DNA of 22,399 nt from Elysia marginata. Lineage: Eukaryota > Mollusca > Gastropoda > Plakobranchidae. Each line of letters begins with the position of its first letter. The first letter of the stretch is position 1. Made by a program: the position numbers and the translations under genes. The notes beneath the pieces were generated by a model. It made no database searches. It was not told where the DNA came from and worked only from the letters and a program-made list of their open reading frames with translations. The stretch lies in assembly GCA_019649035.1 (NCBI GenBank), contig BMAT01005902.1:399755-422153 (forward strand), in the 5' to 3' direction. Below, piece after piece: positions 9,254 to 18,691 of the stretch.

Positions 9254-9841
9254 GTATGTGATCAATTATAATATTCATTTCCAAAAGCCCTGTAGAGAAA
9301 AGGTGAATAATGCTCACAAAACTTTCAGAATCTCCAGCTGTGGAGCAAGGTCACTTTAAGTGGCAAGGCTATGTTAGTACTTTTTGTGATGCCATAAATT
9401 CTGAGCACAAAACTGTTACACGAAGGTGTTGTTTGAGACCAATTATTGGGTTAGACAGTATTTGTGTGAAATTTCAAAGAAAAATGTTTTCTAATGAGCT
9501 AGCCAAATTTAGTTTTTGGCCAGAGAAATGCTGCTGTTAATGCTGTCCTTGACTTCTTTTATTTTTTTTATTTTTCTTTGCTTTTTTATGTCTTCAAGAA
9601 ACACTTAGTTTCTTTCTTCTATTGTAGCTGTAAAGTATTTTTGCATCCAAACTTTTTGAAGAATTGGAAGCTTTTCAGAAATTTATTGTCTTTTAAATAT
9701 GATGTTGTATGTCATTTTTTAATGATGTTTGATCATATTTTGTCGAAGTATTCAATGCAGGAGGCCAAGAGAAACAGTTGGCAAAGCAAAAAAAAAATAT
9801 TTTCATATTTTGTGACAGTCTTCTGATTTTAACTTTGACAG
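9254..9841 (+). other. Intron 11 (588 bp)
   Basis: T-rich intron. Open stretches at 9310-9540 and 9578-9826 have no splice support or recognisable homology. The acceptor is TTTTAACTTTGACAG. Confidence 0.75.
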
Positions 9842-9967
9842 ATGGATGCAAAGAATTTGGCCATAATGTTTGGACCAACTTTAGTGCGTAAAAAGGAAGA
9901 CGATACCGTTTCTCTGGTCACTGACATGTCTGACCAGTGTCGGATCGTGGAAAGCATCATTCTTCAT
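9842..9967 (+). CDS. ARHGAP21: ARHGAP21/23-like exon 12: RhoGAP conserved Asn block
   Basis: 42 codons in phase 0 (residues 625-666), donor CAT|GTGAGT. MDAKNLAIMFGPTLVRKKED holds the N-L-A-x-x-F-G-P-x-L signature of RhoGAPs, including the conserved Asn (N629) that stabilises the GTPase switch. The rest, VSLVTDMSDQCRIVESIILH, matches MVTHMPDQYKIVETLIQH of ARHGAP21. Confidence 0.97.
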
Positions 9968-10550
9968 GTGAGTGTGATAACAGAGGAGATTCATTTTGGT
10001 GGGGTGCAAAAATATCTTTTCATACTTATTTTTTAAATTATTGCCACCATCACTAATTTGTGTAATTAGAAATTGTGGGATTAAGTGACACCAGAAATGG
10101 TACATAGATGTTTTGTTTTATCTAACACATCTTTCGCTTGAGATGATTAATATAATATTATATTGCCCGCAAAAGAATTGTTGTTGTTTTTTTTTACTTA
10201 ACTGTGAACTCATGTATAGAATCCAAAGTAGGTAAAAAACACATCTACTTGCCCAGGGTCATAAAGCTGCATTCATAAAGTTGCATTCCAAGAACTTATG
10301 GCTAGGTTAAATGTAGGTATCAATGAAATTCCATTTTTTTGTTTTCACTTTAGATGAAGTTTTGAAGTTACCAACAATTCAGAAGAACTTGATGACAATC
10401 ACTGAAGGACAGATTGATACCGAAAAAGCAAATAAAAATGTCAAAACTAAGTGGGGTTTTTTATTTATTTAGATAAAGCTTTTCAAAACTTGCAGGCTTT
10501 CAATTTAAAAGTTAATGTATTTTCCTTTTTGTTCTTTTGTTCTCCTTTAG
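9968..10550 (+). other. Intron 12 (583 bp) with an exon-like island
   Basis: Mostly A/T-rich. At 10354-10450 the sequence turns T-poor and purine-rich directly after TTTTCACTTTAG, and is open in one frame; see the separate entry. The true acceptor for exon 13 is TTTTGTTCTCCTTTAG ending at 10550. Confidence 0.75.
10354..10439 (+). other. Exon-like island in intron 12 (possible alternative or relic exon)
   Basis: A good acceptor (GTTTTCACTTTAG at 10341-10353) precedes a T-poor stretch open in one frame, read as DEVLKLPTIQKNLMTITEGQ and onward. Entering at 10354 in that frame needs a preceding phase 1 exon, but exon 12 ends in phase 0. A second AG at 10380-10381 (AATTCAG) would enter the same frame in phase 0, and AAT|GTCAAA at 10439/10440 would leave in phase 0, which would fit between exons 12 and 13. 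Both of those sites are weak. It would insert residues between IILH and HDWFF, where relatives have none. I regard it as unproven. Confidence 0.3.
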
Positions 10551-10659
10551 CATGACTGGTTTTTCAGTACTTGGGACCAAGACAACTATATTCCCATGGA
10601 AACAACAGTTGAGACAGTCAACTTAGAGAATGGACAAAATGTTCACAAAGATGAAGATG
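10551..10659 (+). CDS. ARHGAP21: ARHGAP21/23-like exon 13: end of RhoGAP domain
   Basis: Enters in phase 0 and leaves in phase 1 at GATG|GTATTT. It begins HDWFF, the near-invariant end of the GAP domain in ARHGAP21/23 (HHDWFF or HSDWFF), and continues as an acidic linker ending NVHKDEDG (residues 667-703). The next coding exon is 1.7 kb away, across the minisatellite and assembly gap, but the phases agree, so no coding exon need be missing in the gap. Confidence 0.93.
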
Positions 10660-10743
10660 GTATTTTGAAATCAATTCTCATTATTCATTTGATTTTCATT
10701 GCCTATTGTTGTGAAAAAAAATTTTTTTGTGTGCAGTATTGGG

Positions 10744-11160
10744 GCCCAGCCCACAGTAATGTCTTTACAGTTTATTGAGCCTAATCCATAGTAATGTCTC
10801 TACAGTTTATTNNNNNNNNNNNNNNNNNNNNNNNNNNNNNNNNNNNNNNNNNNNNNNNNNNNNNNNNNNNNNNNNNNNNNNNNNNNNNNNNNNNNNNNNN
10901 NNNNNNNNNNNNNNNNNNNNNNNNNNNNNNNNNNNNNNNNNNNNNNNNNNNNNNNNNNNNNNNNNNNNNNNNNNNNNNNNNNNNNNNNNTGGGCCTAATC
11001 CATAGTAATGTCTTTACAGTTTATTGAGCCTAATCCACAGTAATGTCTTTATAGTTTATTGAGCCTAATCCATAGTAATGTCTTTACATTTTATTGAGCC
11101 TAATCCATAGTAATGTCTTTACATTTTATTGAGCCTAATCCATAGTAATGCCTTTACAAT
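10744..11160 (+). repeat. 35-bp minisatellite array interrupted by an assembly gap
   Basis: Unit GCCTAATCCATAGTAATGTC plus 15 more bases ending TTATTGA. Seven units are visible: 10744-10778, 10779 into the gap, then starts at 10993, 11028, 11063, 11098 and 11133, the last decaying after 11158. Units differ by one or two substitutions, except the first, which diverges more (GCCCAGCCCACAG start). The gap (10812-10989) would hold about five units, but the spacing across it is 4 bases off an exact multiple, so its size is probably an estimate. Confidence 0.93.
10812..10989. other. Assembly gap, 178 N
   Basis: Unresolved bases inside the minisatellite. The gap is almost certainly due to failure to assemble the near-identical 35-bp units. 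Any reading frame drawn across it is meaningless. Confidence 0.97.
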
Positions 11161-11635
11161 AGTGGCAGAGCTGCCAACTGGTACCGATTTGAATATATTA
11201 GTACCAGGATGATTACCAAAACACTAGTGCTGATGTCCAATCTAAAATACTGAAATTAGCCATAATTTGGGAAAAATATCTGTGATTACTAAAATTTGAG
11301 AGAAATCATAAAGTCTAGGCCTATTACTATTAGATGAGAAGATTCCTAGCAAAATCCACTCAATGATTTTTCTTACCAAAAAAAAATTAGCTAATGTCTT
11401 TTAAAACTTTCTTTAAAAGTACTTAATAGAAAGTAGAGACAGTTCAACTTCAAATATCAAGGACTTAACAAAATCTTCAAGTAACCTCCTCATATAGGCG
11501 TCCCACAGATAATTCTTATCTTAGCTGGACCATGTTCTTGTAGTGAGTATTGATACGCTATGGAAAAAATAATGATTTGGAGGTCTCGAAAGTACTGGAG
11601 CAAGTTCACTAGAGTTTGACAGCTCTGCATTGGGC
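11161..11635. mobile_element. Candidate degraded DNA element with inverted ends, inserted in the minisatellite
   Basis: The left end GTGGCAGAGCTGCCAACT (11162-11179) and the reverse complement of the right end, ATGCAGAGCTGTCAAACT (about 11612-11629), match at 14 or so positions. The minisatellite-like text stops at TTTACAATA on the left. On the right, a diverged unit resumes with TTGGGCC and, further on, TTTACAATATTGGGCCGAATCC (11654-11675). This looks like an insertion into a unit. There is no coding capacity for a transposase. The ends are short and imperfect, and no clear target duplication is seen, so the call is tentative. Confidence 0.4.
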
Positions 11636-11649
11636 CTGCATTTGGCAGG

Positions 11650-11690
11650 AATGTCTTTACAATATTGGGCCGAATCCACTGTAAGGTCAT
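11650..11690 (+). repeat. Diverged minisatellite-related unit
   Basis: The segment AATGTCTTTACAATATTGGG followed by CCGAATCCACTGTAA corresponds to the array unit read from its middle (AATGTCTTTACAGTTTATTG, then GCCTAATCCATAGTAA). It lies about 490 bp beyond the array, across the candidate inserted element. It is best read as the far end of the ancestral repeat. Confidence 0.6.
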
Positions 11691-12376
11691 AAGAGTTATC
11701 AACGTTTTTGTCATGATGTTCACTTCTAAAATTTTGAAAGTTGTACATTCGCATTGTTGTGACCTAAAATGGTAAGATTTTTAAAAGATATTTAGATTTA
11801 GAGTTAATGAAAATGTATGTCCCCACATAACAACATTAGGGCTGAATTTTAAATGTCATGTAACTAGTCAAAATTAGTCTTAATTTGAAATTGGAGAGTA
11901 GTCAGAAATGGGTGTCACAAAAAAGCATATTTTCGCTACTTTCAAAAACAACAAACACAAAAGGTCCATTATGCTCCTATGTGGAGTTGTGGAGTTATAG
12001 TCATTTGAAGTTGGCAAGGTAGGACTTCTGGAATTTCAGATAGGGTAGAAAATTGCATTTTAAATTTATTGAACCATAAAGTCGTTCGCAAACATACCAA
12101 TTAAAATTAAATACATAAAACAGGAAATTTACAACAGGAATCAGGTGTGAAAGCTGTTTAGAAATGGTTTCAGCGTTAATATTGAAAATTTTAAAAAAGT
12201 TAACAACTTCTGAACACCCAAACTTGGAAAGCCTATATCTCAAAACTAGGCTTTGCGACTCAAAATACTCATTTGGATAGAGTGCGAGACAAATTGTTTT
12301 ATTGCTTGGTAATGGGAAATGTTGAATGTAGAAGAGCTAAACTTTAATAAAATTTTCTTCTTTTTTTTTCCCACAG

Positions 12377-14739
12377 AAGAAGCAGATTCAGCTATTAGCA
12401 CCAAAGAGCTGATTTCCTCTATTGTGGGTGCTGCAAGCAAGAAGCTTCGAAGCCAGAAACAAGCAGTTAGCATGGACCTTGTGGAAGATGTTACTGATAT
12501 TGGTGATGGAACTGCTAAGCTGGGATCTGGCCCTGAAACATTCAGTGAACGCAACATTGACGAGGCAGTATATCGTACTACGATGCCTAAGGCAGAACTA
12601 TCATCAGGCTCCCGAAGTGCTTCAGAAGAATTCCTCGATAAAAAAGGGTCATTAGCAGGTTCCAGATCTGATGTTCGTGGTGCAATTGTTGTTCCAGTGA
12701 CCCCAATAATGGCAGTTTCTTCAAACTCCAACAAAAAAGCAAGAGGAAGTAGCTCGGATCCCTACTATGGTGAACTTCAATATGCTGATGCTACACCTCC
12801 TTCACCGTCACTGTCCTCTTCAACAGCTACGGGGGCCACAAATCTCTCTCGGTATTTTTCCGATGAATCCCTTTTGGTAGATGTTATTGATAGCAATGAT
12901 GAACTTGATGATGAAATGGAAATTTTAAATCCTGGGGGCCGTTTACCGACAAGCCTAAGCCGAGATGCTATTCATGACACTCTAAAGCGCATTGGGAACG
13001 ATGTAAGTGCATTGTTGCACACATTTGAACAAAAGCAGCAAAAGGAGCGTGAACGAAGAAGAAGAGAACAGGAACGAGTAGAGGCAGAGCACAGGCGTAC
13101 ACGCTTAGAACTTGAGCAAGAAGATGTTGATGAAGGCTTTGATAGATGGTTTTTGGCTCCCTCTTGGAAAGGATCAACCACAGATAGCAAAGACAGAAAA
13201 GTAGGCCACCCACAGCTCTCTGGAGCAAATACCGCTGCTTCATCTGTTCCCACCACCAAAATGCCTGATGTTGTGAGTAGCTCATATCTTGGTGAGCATT
13301 ATCCCTATGACCATGAAAGGATTCCCTTCCAAAAAGGCAGAGAAACCATGCACTCAGACCACAGGGGAGGAATGAAAACATCTTCAAAAACAGCCAGCAA
13401 TAATTCCCTTCCTCCTCAACCACATTCAACAGCTGTTTCAGTGCCTTCAAGAAACATGGAGCAGAAGCTCAAGTTGTCCCATAGGGAGTCACCAGACTTT
13501 CTCTTGACAGATTTACATATTCAAGAAAGCCCTAAAGAAGTGATAAGACCCATGCCCCAGCACCGTGAGAAACAAGATTTTCAGCCAAGCTCCAAGCAGC
13601 AGTTGTTCATGGGTGGAGACAAGGGATCACAAAAGCCTGTGTCTTCATTGCGTCAGAGTTATGGCCGAAGACACGGCTCACTGGACTCTCTTATTGATAT
13701 GATTGACAAGAGGGCGTCGTGGGCCTCATCAGATTCAGAAGATGGATCAGATTTGTTGACCAGCATTACAACTACCTTTGACCAAAAGCTTCAGATCCTT
13801 CTCAATCCCAAATACAAGCTTACTGGTGCAGGGAGAAAAGTGCATAAAAACGATAACGCTATTTCTGAAAGTGCAATGAAAATGATTGAAGCTCCATGGC
13901 AGACGGATGTGGCTAAAAGCGCACCTTCCCATCCCAAGCAAACAAGCTACACAATGGCTGCTCTTCTGGACTCTGATAGGTCTTTTCAGGATCCCAGTCT
14001 GCACCGCTCAGCAAAGTCTGACCCAAAAATTGGCATCGCCTGCAGGTTTGAGCGCTCTGACAATGTTAGAGCTGCTTCCTCTTCCCCCACAACTGGTAGC
14101 CCTCTTGACAGTGCCTCCAACACATCTCAGTCACGCAAAAGAGATTTGCCCGACTTTAGGTCATTCTTGGGAAAGTCAGCAGCTAGCTCGTCCCAGCAGA
14201 GAGATTTAGCCGCAGTTGTTCTCACTCAGCCTAAAAAGCTTGATTTTGAAAATAGTGGCAATGGAAGAGGTAGGGTTGTGAGGAGAAACAGCAGCCGGAG
14301 TGCAAAGTCTGATCCATTGCGTCCAACCGCTAAGTCAGGAAATTCAAACACTCTAATTCAAAAAGGGCACGGTGGTCATGATGCTGCGGTTCCCTCTGAC
14401 TTAGAGTTTTTAAACCGAGGAGATAAAGAAAATATGGAAACTCCAGAACAAGTACGCAACAGAAAGAATCAGCATCGTAGACATACAGTAGGTGGTGCTG
14501 AAGACTTTGAGCACATCTCAGCCCTTACCCATATCAATGTAAATAGCAATGCTGGAGAACTGAAAAGTCACGGTGGTGATAACTCATCTTTCAGTACCCA
14601 GCAGCAGTGTCCATCTGCCTGGGAACAACTTAGACCTGCTCTGAAGGAATCGGGCCCTGGAAGTATGCAAGCCTGGATTCAGAGGGAGAGACTCAGGGGA
14701 AGTACTCCAGATCTTTCATGCAAACAAGAAAACAAATGA
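12377..14739 (+). CDS. ARHGAP21: ARHGAP21/23-like exon 14: C-terminal tail, with stop codon
   Basis: Terminal coding exon of 2,363 bases, phase 1 entry after TTTTCCCACAG, stop TGA at 14737-14739 (residues 703-1489). ISTKELISSIVGAASKK (about 709-725) matches the ELLVSSIFAAASRK segment that follows the GAP domain in ARHGAP21. A charged helix rich in Arg, Glu and Gln lies at about 898-957 (nt 12961-13140). GRRHGSLDSLIDMIDKR then SDLLTSITTTFDQKLQILL (nt 13666-13800) forms a hydrophobic island in an otherwise disordered Ser-rich tail. RSAKSDP occurs twice (14005-14025, 14296-14316). RRHTVGG (14476-14496) and AWIQRERLRGSTPDLSC (14671-14721) match RRRHTLGG and the DWLARERLRTSTSDLS region of human ARHGAP21. 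The open frame reaches back to ATG 12319, but that part is intronic. Confidence 0.96.
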
Positions 14740-15184
14740 TAAATTAAAAAGTCTCCTCCCTCCCCACCAAAAAAAAAAAAACAGAAAAGGAAAAAAAAAA
14801 ACCCTCACTAGTCTTAGGTCCTTAGGTGCTGAGCTGTATGGTCTGAAGGTCCTAAAACAAAAGATAAACATGTTTAACAGTTGGGCGATTGTATAGTTTA
14901 CAAGTTATCACACCATGGAGAAATTCTTCCGTGGTTAACATGTGCTGTTAATTTTTAGTGTGCTAGACCAATTACTCTACCAGTGAAAGCTTTCTGTTCC
15001 TGCTTTATGTAGCTCCAACATTAACCTCTTCTTTTTTTTTTATAAACAATAACAGGGCATGTGAGAACTACCTAACCATTGAGTTAATGTGTAAAATTAT
15101 ATAGTTTAGCTTCCAAAAGTACATCAGAGAGTCGCATGTTGCAGTTTGGCTTTTCAAAGGCATTGCTATTGTAAGCAAAGCAAT

Positions 15185-15348
15185 TTTAAAGTTTCAATAT
15201 AAAATTTAATAACTGCTTGAAATTCTCACATCTACAAACCTAGAGGAAGGATGGGCTAAGTAAAAGTTTAAAGTTTCAATATAAAATTTAATAACTGCTT
15301 GAAATTCTCACATCTACAAATCTAGAGGAAGGATGGGATAAGTAAAAG
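15185..15348 (+). repeat. Tandem duplication, 82-bp unit, in the 3' UTR
   Basis: Copy 1 is 15185-15266 and copy 2 is 15267-15348, head to tail without spacer. I count two substitutions (ACAAACCTAG against ACAAATCTAG, and GATGGGCTAAG against GATGGGATAAG), about 98% identity, so the duplication is young. Both copies are full length. Confidence 0.95.
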
Positions 15349-15409
15349 TTTTAAGCCTTACTATTCTTTGAATTAAGTCTCCTTTTGTTATTAGGTGTTG
15401 TGCCAAGAT

Positions 15410-15417
15410 TGTAAATA
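15410..15417 (+). promoter_or_regulatory. Pumilio-type site TGTAAATA in 3' UTR
   Basis: TGTAAATA fits the UGUANAUA consensus bound by PUF/Pumilio proteins, which lower mRNA stability or translation. It lies about 670 bases past the stop. An 8-mer of this composition also occurs by chance in A/T-rich DNA. Confidence 0.35.
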
Positions 15418-15514
15418 ACCACGGATAATCTTTCTTGTTGTTACTGATTTAGATGTCGCTGGAATGAGAACTTTGTTTTTTTATGTATGACTTAAAAGAT
15501 CAAATTTTATGTCA

Positions 15515-15520
15515 AATAAA
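15515..15520 (+). promoter_or_regulatory. Candidate proximal polyadenylation signal AATAAA
   Basis: AATAAA about 775 bases past the stop, in GTCAAATAAAGC. The downstream 40 bases hold CACCTTTTGG but only a weak T/GT-rich element, so this site may be minor. Confidence 0.4.
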
Positions 15521-15715
15521 GCTACTCATTCACCTTTTGGAGAAAAAATAATTGATGTCACTAAAGCATGTGCAAAATACATGCACTAACTGTTGATCAG
15601 AGTTGGTTGTTAAATTTAATGTTTATTGTACTGCCATGGCTCGCTTTAAACAAAGCACTGTGTAACAAAGTTGTAAGATAGCTTTTATTTTTTTTCCATC
15701 ATTTGCTTACATTTT

Positions 15716-15725
15716 TGTAAATAAA
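15716..15725 (+). promoter_or_regulatory. Best polyadenylation signal AATAAA, overlapping a Pumilio-type site
   Basis: AATAAA at 15720-15725 with a GT-rich element GCGTTGTTGTTATCG about 24 bases downstream, the normal spacing. TGTAAATA at 15716-15723 overlaps the signal, so a PUF protein and the cleavage complex could not bind both at once. It would give a 3' UTR of about 1.0 kb. Confidence 0.6.
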
Positions 15726-15750
15726 TGATATCATGGGACTATAACAATGC

Positions 15751-18599
15751 GTTGTTGTTATCGCTTTATCTAAATGAAAGTATTAAAGTTTTGCTTTGAT
15801 TTAAAAAATATGACTTGATGTAATAAATATTAGAAAGATAATGCCTATATATTAACAAAAAAAAATGTTATTAACATAACTTATTCATTACTATAAGTAT
15901 TAAATACTTAAGAAGTGCAATCAATTCGTGAAAGAGCTTTTTTAAAGAGTTTTTTTTTTAATAGCTTGACCAATGTACATGTATATTTTGCATATATATT
16001 TTTCTTCAATTAATGGATTAAATGTCTTCAATTCCTGTCCTGTACATTTATTACTCATTAAGGTGTATAGTCAAAATAACATGGATAAAATGTATATTTT
16101 GCTTTAGGTTTGGAAGGTTAAGTGAAAACAAAATGTATTCTGTAGACTCAGGACAGTGTTATACAAGGTACAAGTATATCTTATTTTGATACCTGAATTT
16201 GGCTATGTCAGAGGTCTCATTGAAGTACCGTTAAAGAAAACTAGTTATATTGCATTTTAAAATGTCTTTGGCAAGGTTGCGACGACTCTCTAAAGTTGGA
16301 TGTAGTTGTGATATCTCAGATATTTTATTTAATAGCATTGCCAATTCTGTGCTTCAAACCAATGAAAAATTATTTTTTTACTCATTTATTTGTGTGTTTA
16401 TGTTTTATAAGATGAGTGTATGTTGTGACTTGACCATCATCCCAAGTGCCTTGAAAACTGTTTGAAACAAAATAGAGGAGCAAGAAATGTTATATTTAAA
16501 AAATATTTTTCTGGACAATGAGACCCATTGTTTTATTCTTTTACTTTGCTTCTTCTGACCAGCCCATATTAATTGGGTGTAGCAATGTGCTAATTTGGAT
16601 GATTTGATCTTTAAAAGAATATGATTTAATTAACTTCCAAACCTTATAAAACTGCTTGCATTATCATAGCTTTCTCAAAAGAGTTATTTAAAGTTTTTTG
16701 TCCATTCAATATAGTAAACAAAAAAAAAAAAAGAGAGAGAGAGAAGAATGAAACAGTAAACTTAAAGAATCTATTAAATTAAGTAGACTTGAATTTTTTT
16801 GTCTCCTAATTGGCAATAAGTAAATTTTAATTAGCACTCCTACTACGCCTCAATATTTTCCCATAACATTTACTCAGATTTGGAATAATTTTACAAATTT
16901 TGAGATAAGGGATAAACTCTTAAAACTTACCTTGAACTAAATATGGTTTATGTACATGTATTCTATAGATGCATGTGTCAAATCGTTTGATTCATTGTTG
17001 CTTCACTTATGTGAAATAATTAAAATACCTCAAGATGAAGTAAGTCTCTAGCCAGTTCGCCGTTTCTTCACTTTTCAACGAAAATTTTTGTTTCAGGTCA
17101 AAGTAAATATAATAATGGGTTCAGTAAATGTTAACACATGTGGTAAGGGTTTTACTAATGCTAAAACAATTTTTTTCTAAAAGAAAAGGCCAGTATTATC
17201 ATGGTATTGCTTACATTTGTTGGGGGCAGTAAAAGTCTCTTTCATACAAACTATAGGTCATACATAAAAGGAACAAAGTATATATAGAATTATCTGAAAC
17301 AAGCTTTTAAAGTATCCCAGTTTGAGTTATTTTGGCTTGAGTTCATCCCTCGTTAAAATGTCAGTGAGTCTTACTTCATCAGTGTTGAATTTTGATGCGC
17401 TTATATACCTATATATATATATTGAGCAGCTACGCAAATAACCTTGAAACGGTTTTCTTGTACTTTGCTTTGCAGAAAGCATTGAAGTGTTATGTAGTAT
17501 TTACATAGGCTCATGTCATCACTTACTTGATTTGAATGCAGTCCAATACGTACATCTTAGATTTTAGAAATATAACCTATTCCCTAGTACCACTTATTAC
17601 ATGCAGCTTCTAAAAGAGTAATTTTTATTTAAAACTCTGTGGTTGGGTGATAAAAGAGCAAAGTGTATATTTTTACAATTGTTTCACATTTTGACACTTT
17701 AAGCTCAGTAATATTCAGGGGAGTGTATTGAATCAAAAAAAAGTAATTATGTATTTTTTGTCTTTCACCTGCGCACTGCATGTTCACTTTGTACCCTTAC
17801 TCTTAAAATCGTTAAATGGCTTTCTTGAAAGAATTGGATCTCAAGAACAATTTTAGAATTTCTTTTACACTGAAAGCATTAGTAATAAAGTAACCTATTG
17901 TTATTGAATTGTTATTTTATACCTTGAAATTTCATCCAAATATAAAGGCTTCAGAGCCAAATTTAAAAAGAAATTGTTAAAGTGTAACATTTTTTTTGTT
18001 AATGGAGCAACAGATGATGGTATTATGAGTTTGCATCAAATGCATTGAAAGTGCTCCAGTTAGTAACGAAAAAGTCTGAGATTTTTAGCATATACATTGA
18101 TTTTTTTTTACAGTTTGTAGTTGAATTGTCAGCATTAAAAAAACTAATACATTATTACTAATGTACTTGATATTACTATTTGCAATGATGTGAACTTTTT
18201 TCTTTGAAGAAAAAAGAAATTGAAATATTGAGAGATAGAAACAAATTATGGAATAGGGAGAACAAATGGAGGTGTGTCGCAATCGCTCCTAACGAGGATT
18301 TCGTAATTTTCATTAAACAAGGTGTTGATTATTGGAACAGTGCATTTTTTTTTAGCTTCAAAACATTCAAAACAGACTGAGTTTATCAATACTTTGGTGA
18401 AAGATATGCGACTTCTGTCACTTTAAGATATAGGGGAAAAGAAAGAAATACTTAAAAAAGGTGTGTGCAAAAAAATAGAATTTCTGATATTTCATTATTT
18501 AGGGCTGGTGGCGAGACAAAGGATGGTTAAGCATTGATCACTGTACAAAGTGTAAGTACATGTAAATTTTACTGGTCTGTTTTTCATACTACAAATTTA
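15751..18599. other. Downstream flank, or extended 3' UTR; no gene seen
   Basis: T-rich sequence similar to the UTR. It contains another AATAAA at 15822-15827, an A-run joined to an AG microsatellite (about 16720-16744), a short TA tract (about 17410-17422), and TACATGTA palindromes at 15976, 16953 and 18557. Open stretches of 60-71 codons (for example 16250-16465) have no homology I recognise and look like chance. Confidence 0.6.
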
Positions 18600-18601
18600 T
18601 A

Positions 18602-18691
18602 CAGTAGAATCCTAATAAAGGGACTGAAAAAATGTGTTGACTTTAAGCAAGAGTTTCCCTTAAAGGTGTTGACTTTAAGTGGATTCCACTG
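18602..18691. mobile_element. Candidate 90-bp MITE with TA target duplication
   Basis: The left end CAGTAGAATCC (18602-18612) and the right end GGATTCCACTG (18681-18691) are inverted repeats with one mismatch. Both are flanked by TA (18600-18601 and 18692-18693). TA duplications with CAGT ends are typical of the Tc1/mariner-pogo group, so this is probably a small non-autonomous member. Inside, GTGTTGACTTTAAG occurs twice (18634-18647, 18666-18679). No transposase is encoded. Confidence 0.65.

Larger units (their letters stand above)
10660..12376 (+). other. Intron 13 (1,717 bp) with repeats and assembly gap
   Basis: Holds the 35-bp minisatellite with its gap of 178 N, a candidate inverted-repeat element, and about 690 bases of A/T-rich sequence (11690-12376) without recognisable content. 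The acceptor is TTTTTTTTTCCCACAG. Open stretches on the - strand at 11490-11754 and 12001-12243 are not supported as genes. Confidence 0.75.
14740..15750 (+). other. Probable 3' UTR of the ARHGAP21/23-like gene
   Basis: Follows the TGA directly. It begins with two A-runs (about 14769-14781 and 14791-14801) that could cause internal oligo-dT priming. It then holds an 82-bp tandem duplication and two TGTAAATA Pumilio-type sites, and reaches an AATAAA at 15720 followed by a GT-rich stretch. The end is predicted from those signals and not proven; longer forms are possible. Confidence 0.65.

Noticed and set aside
9310..9540. 76-codon open stretch in intron 11
   Set aside because: No good acceptor before it. 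It would interrupt a RhoGAP domain that is complete without it.
10775..11027. Open frames spanning the N gap
   Set aside because: They read through unknown bases and minisatellite units, so they carry no information.
10744..11160. CRISPR-like array
   Set aside because: Units abut head to tail without unique spacers, and the context is an animal intron.
11490..11754. Two 77-residue open frames on the - strand near the minisatellite
   Set aside because: Overlap each other in different frames within a candidate degraded element, and show no transposase motif.
12319..12376. ATG at 12319 as start of a separate 806-residue protein
   Set aside because: The segment is the pyrimidine-rich end of intron 13, and the reading crosses a strong TTTTTTTTTCCCACAG acceptor. 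The phase fits exon 13, and the tail contains ARHGAP21 motifs.
12246..12734. 162-residue open frame on the - strand
   Set aside because: Antisense of the exon 14 start and intron end, with no family resemblance.
12968..13450. 160-residue and 95-residue open frames on the - strand
   Set aside because: They are antisense shadows of the large coding exon, Cys/Leu-rich as expected from reversed Glu/Arg/Ser codons.
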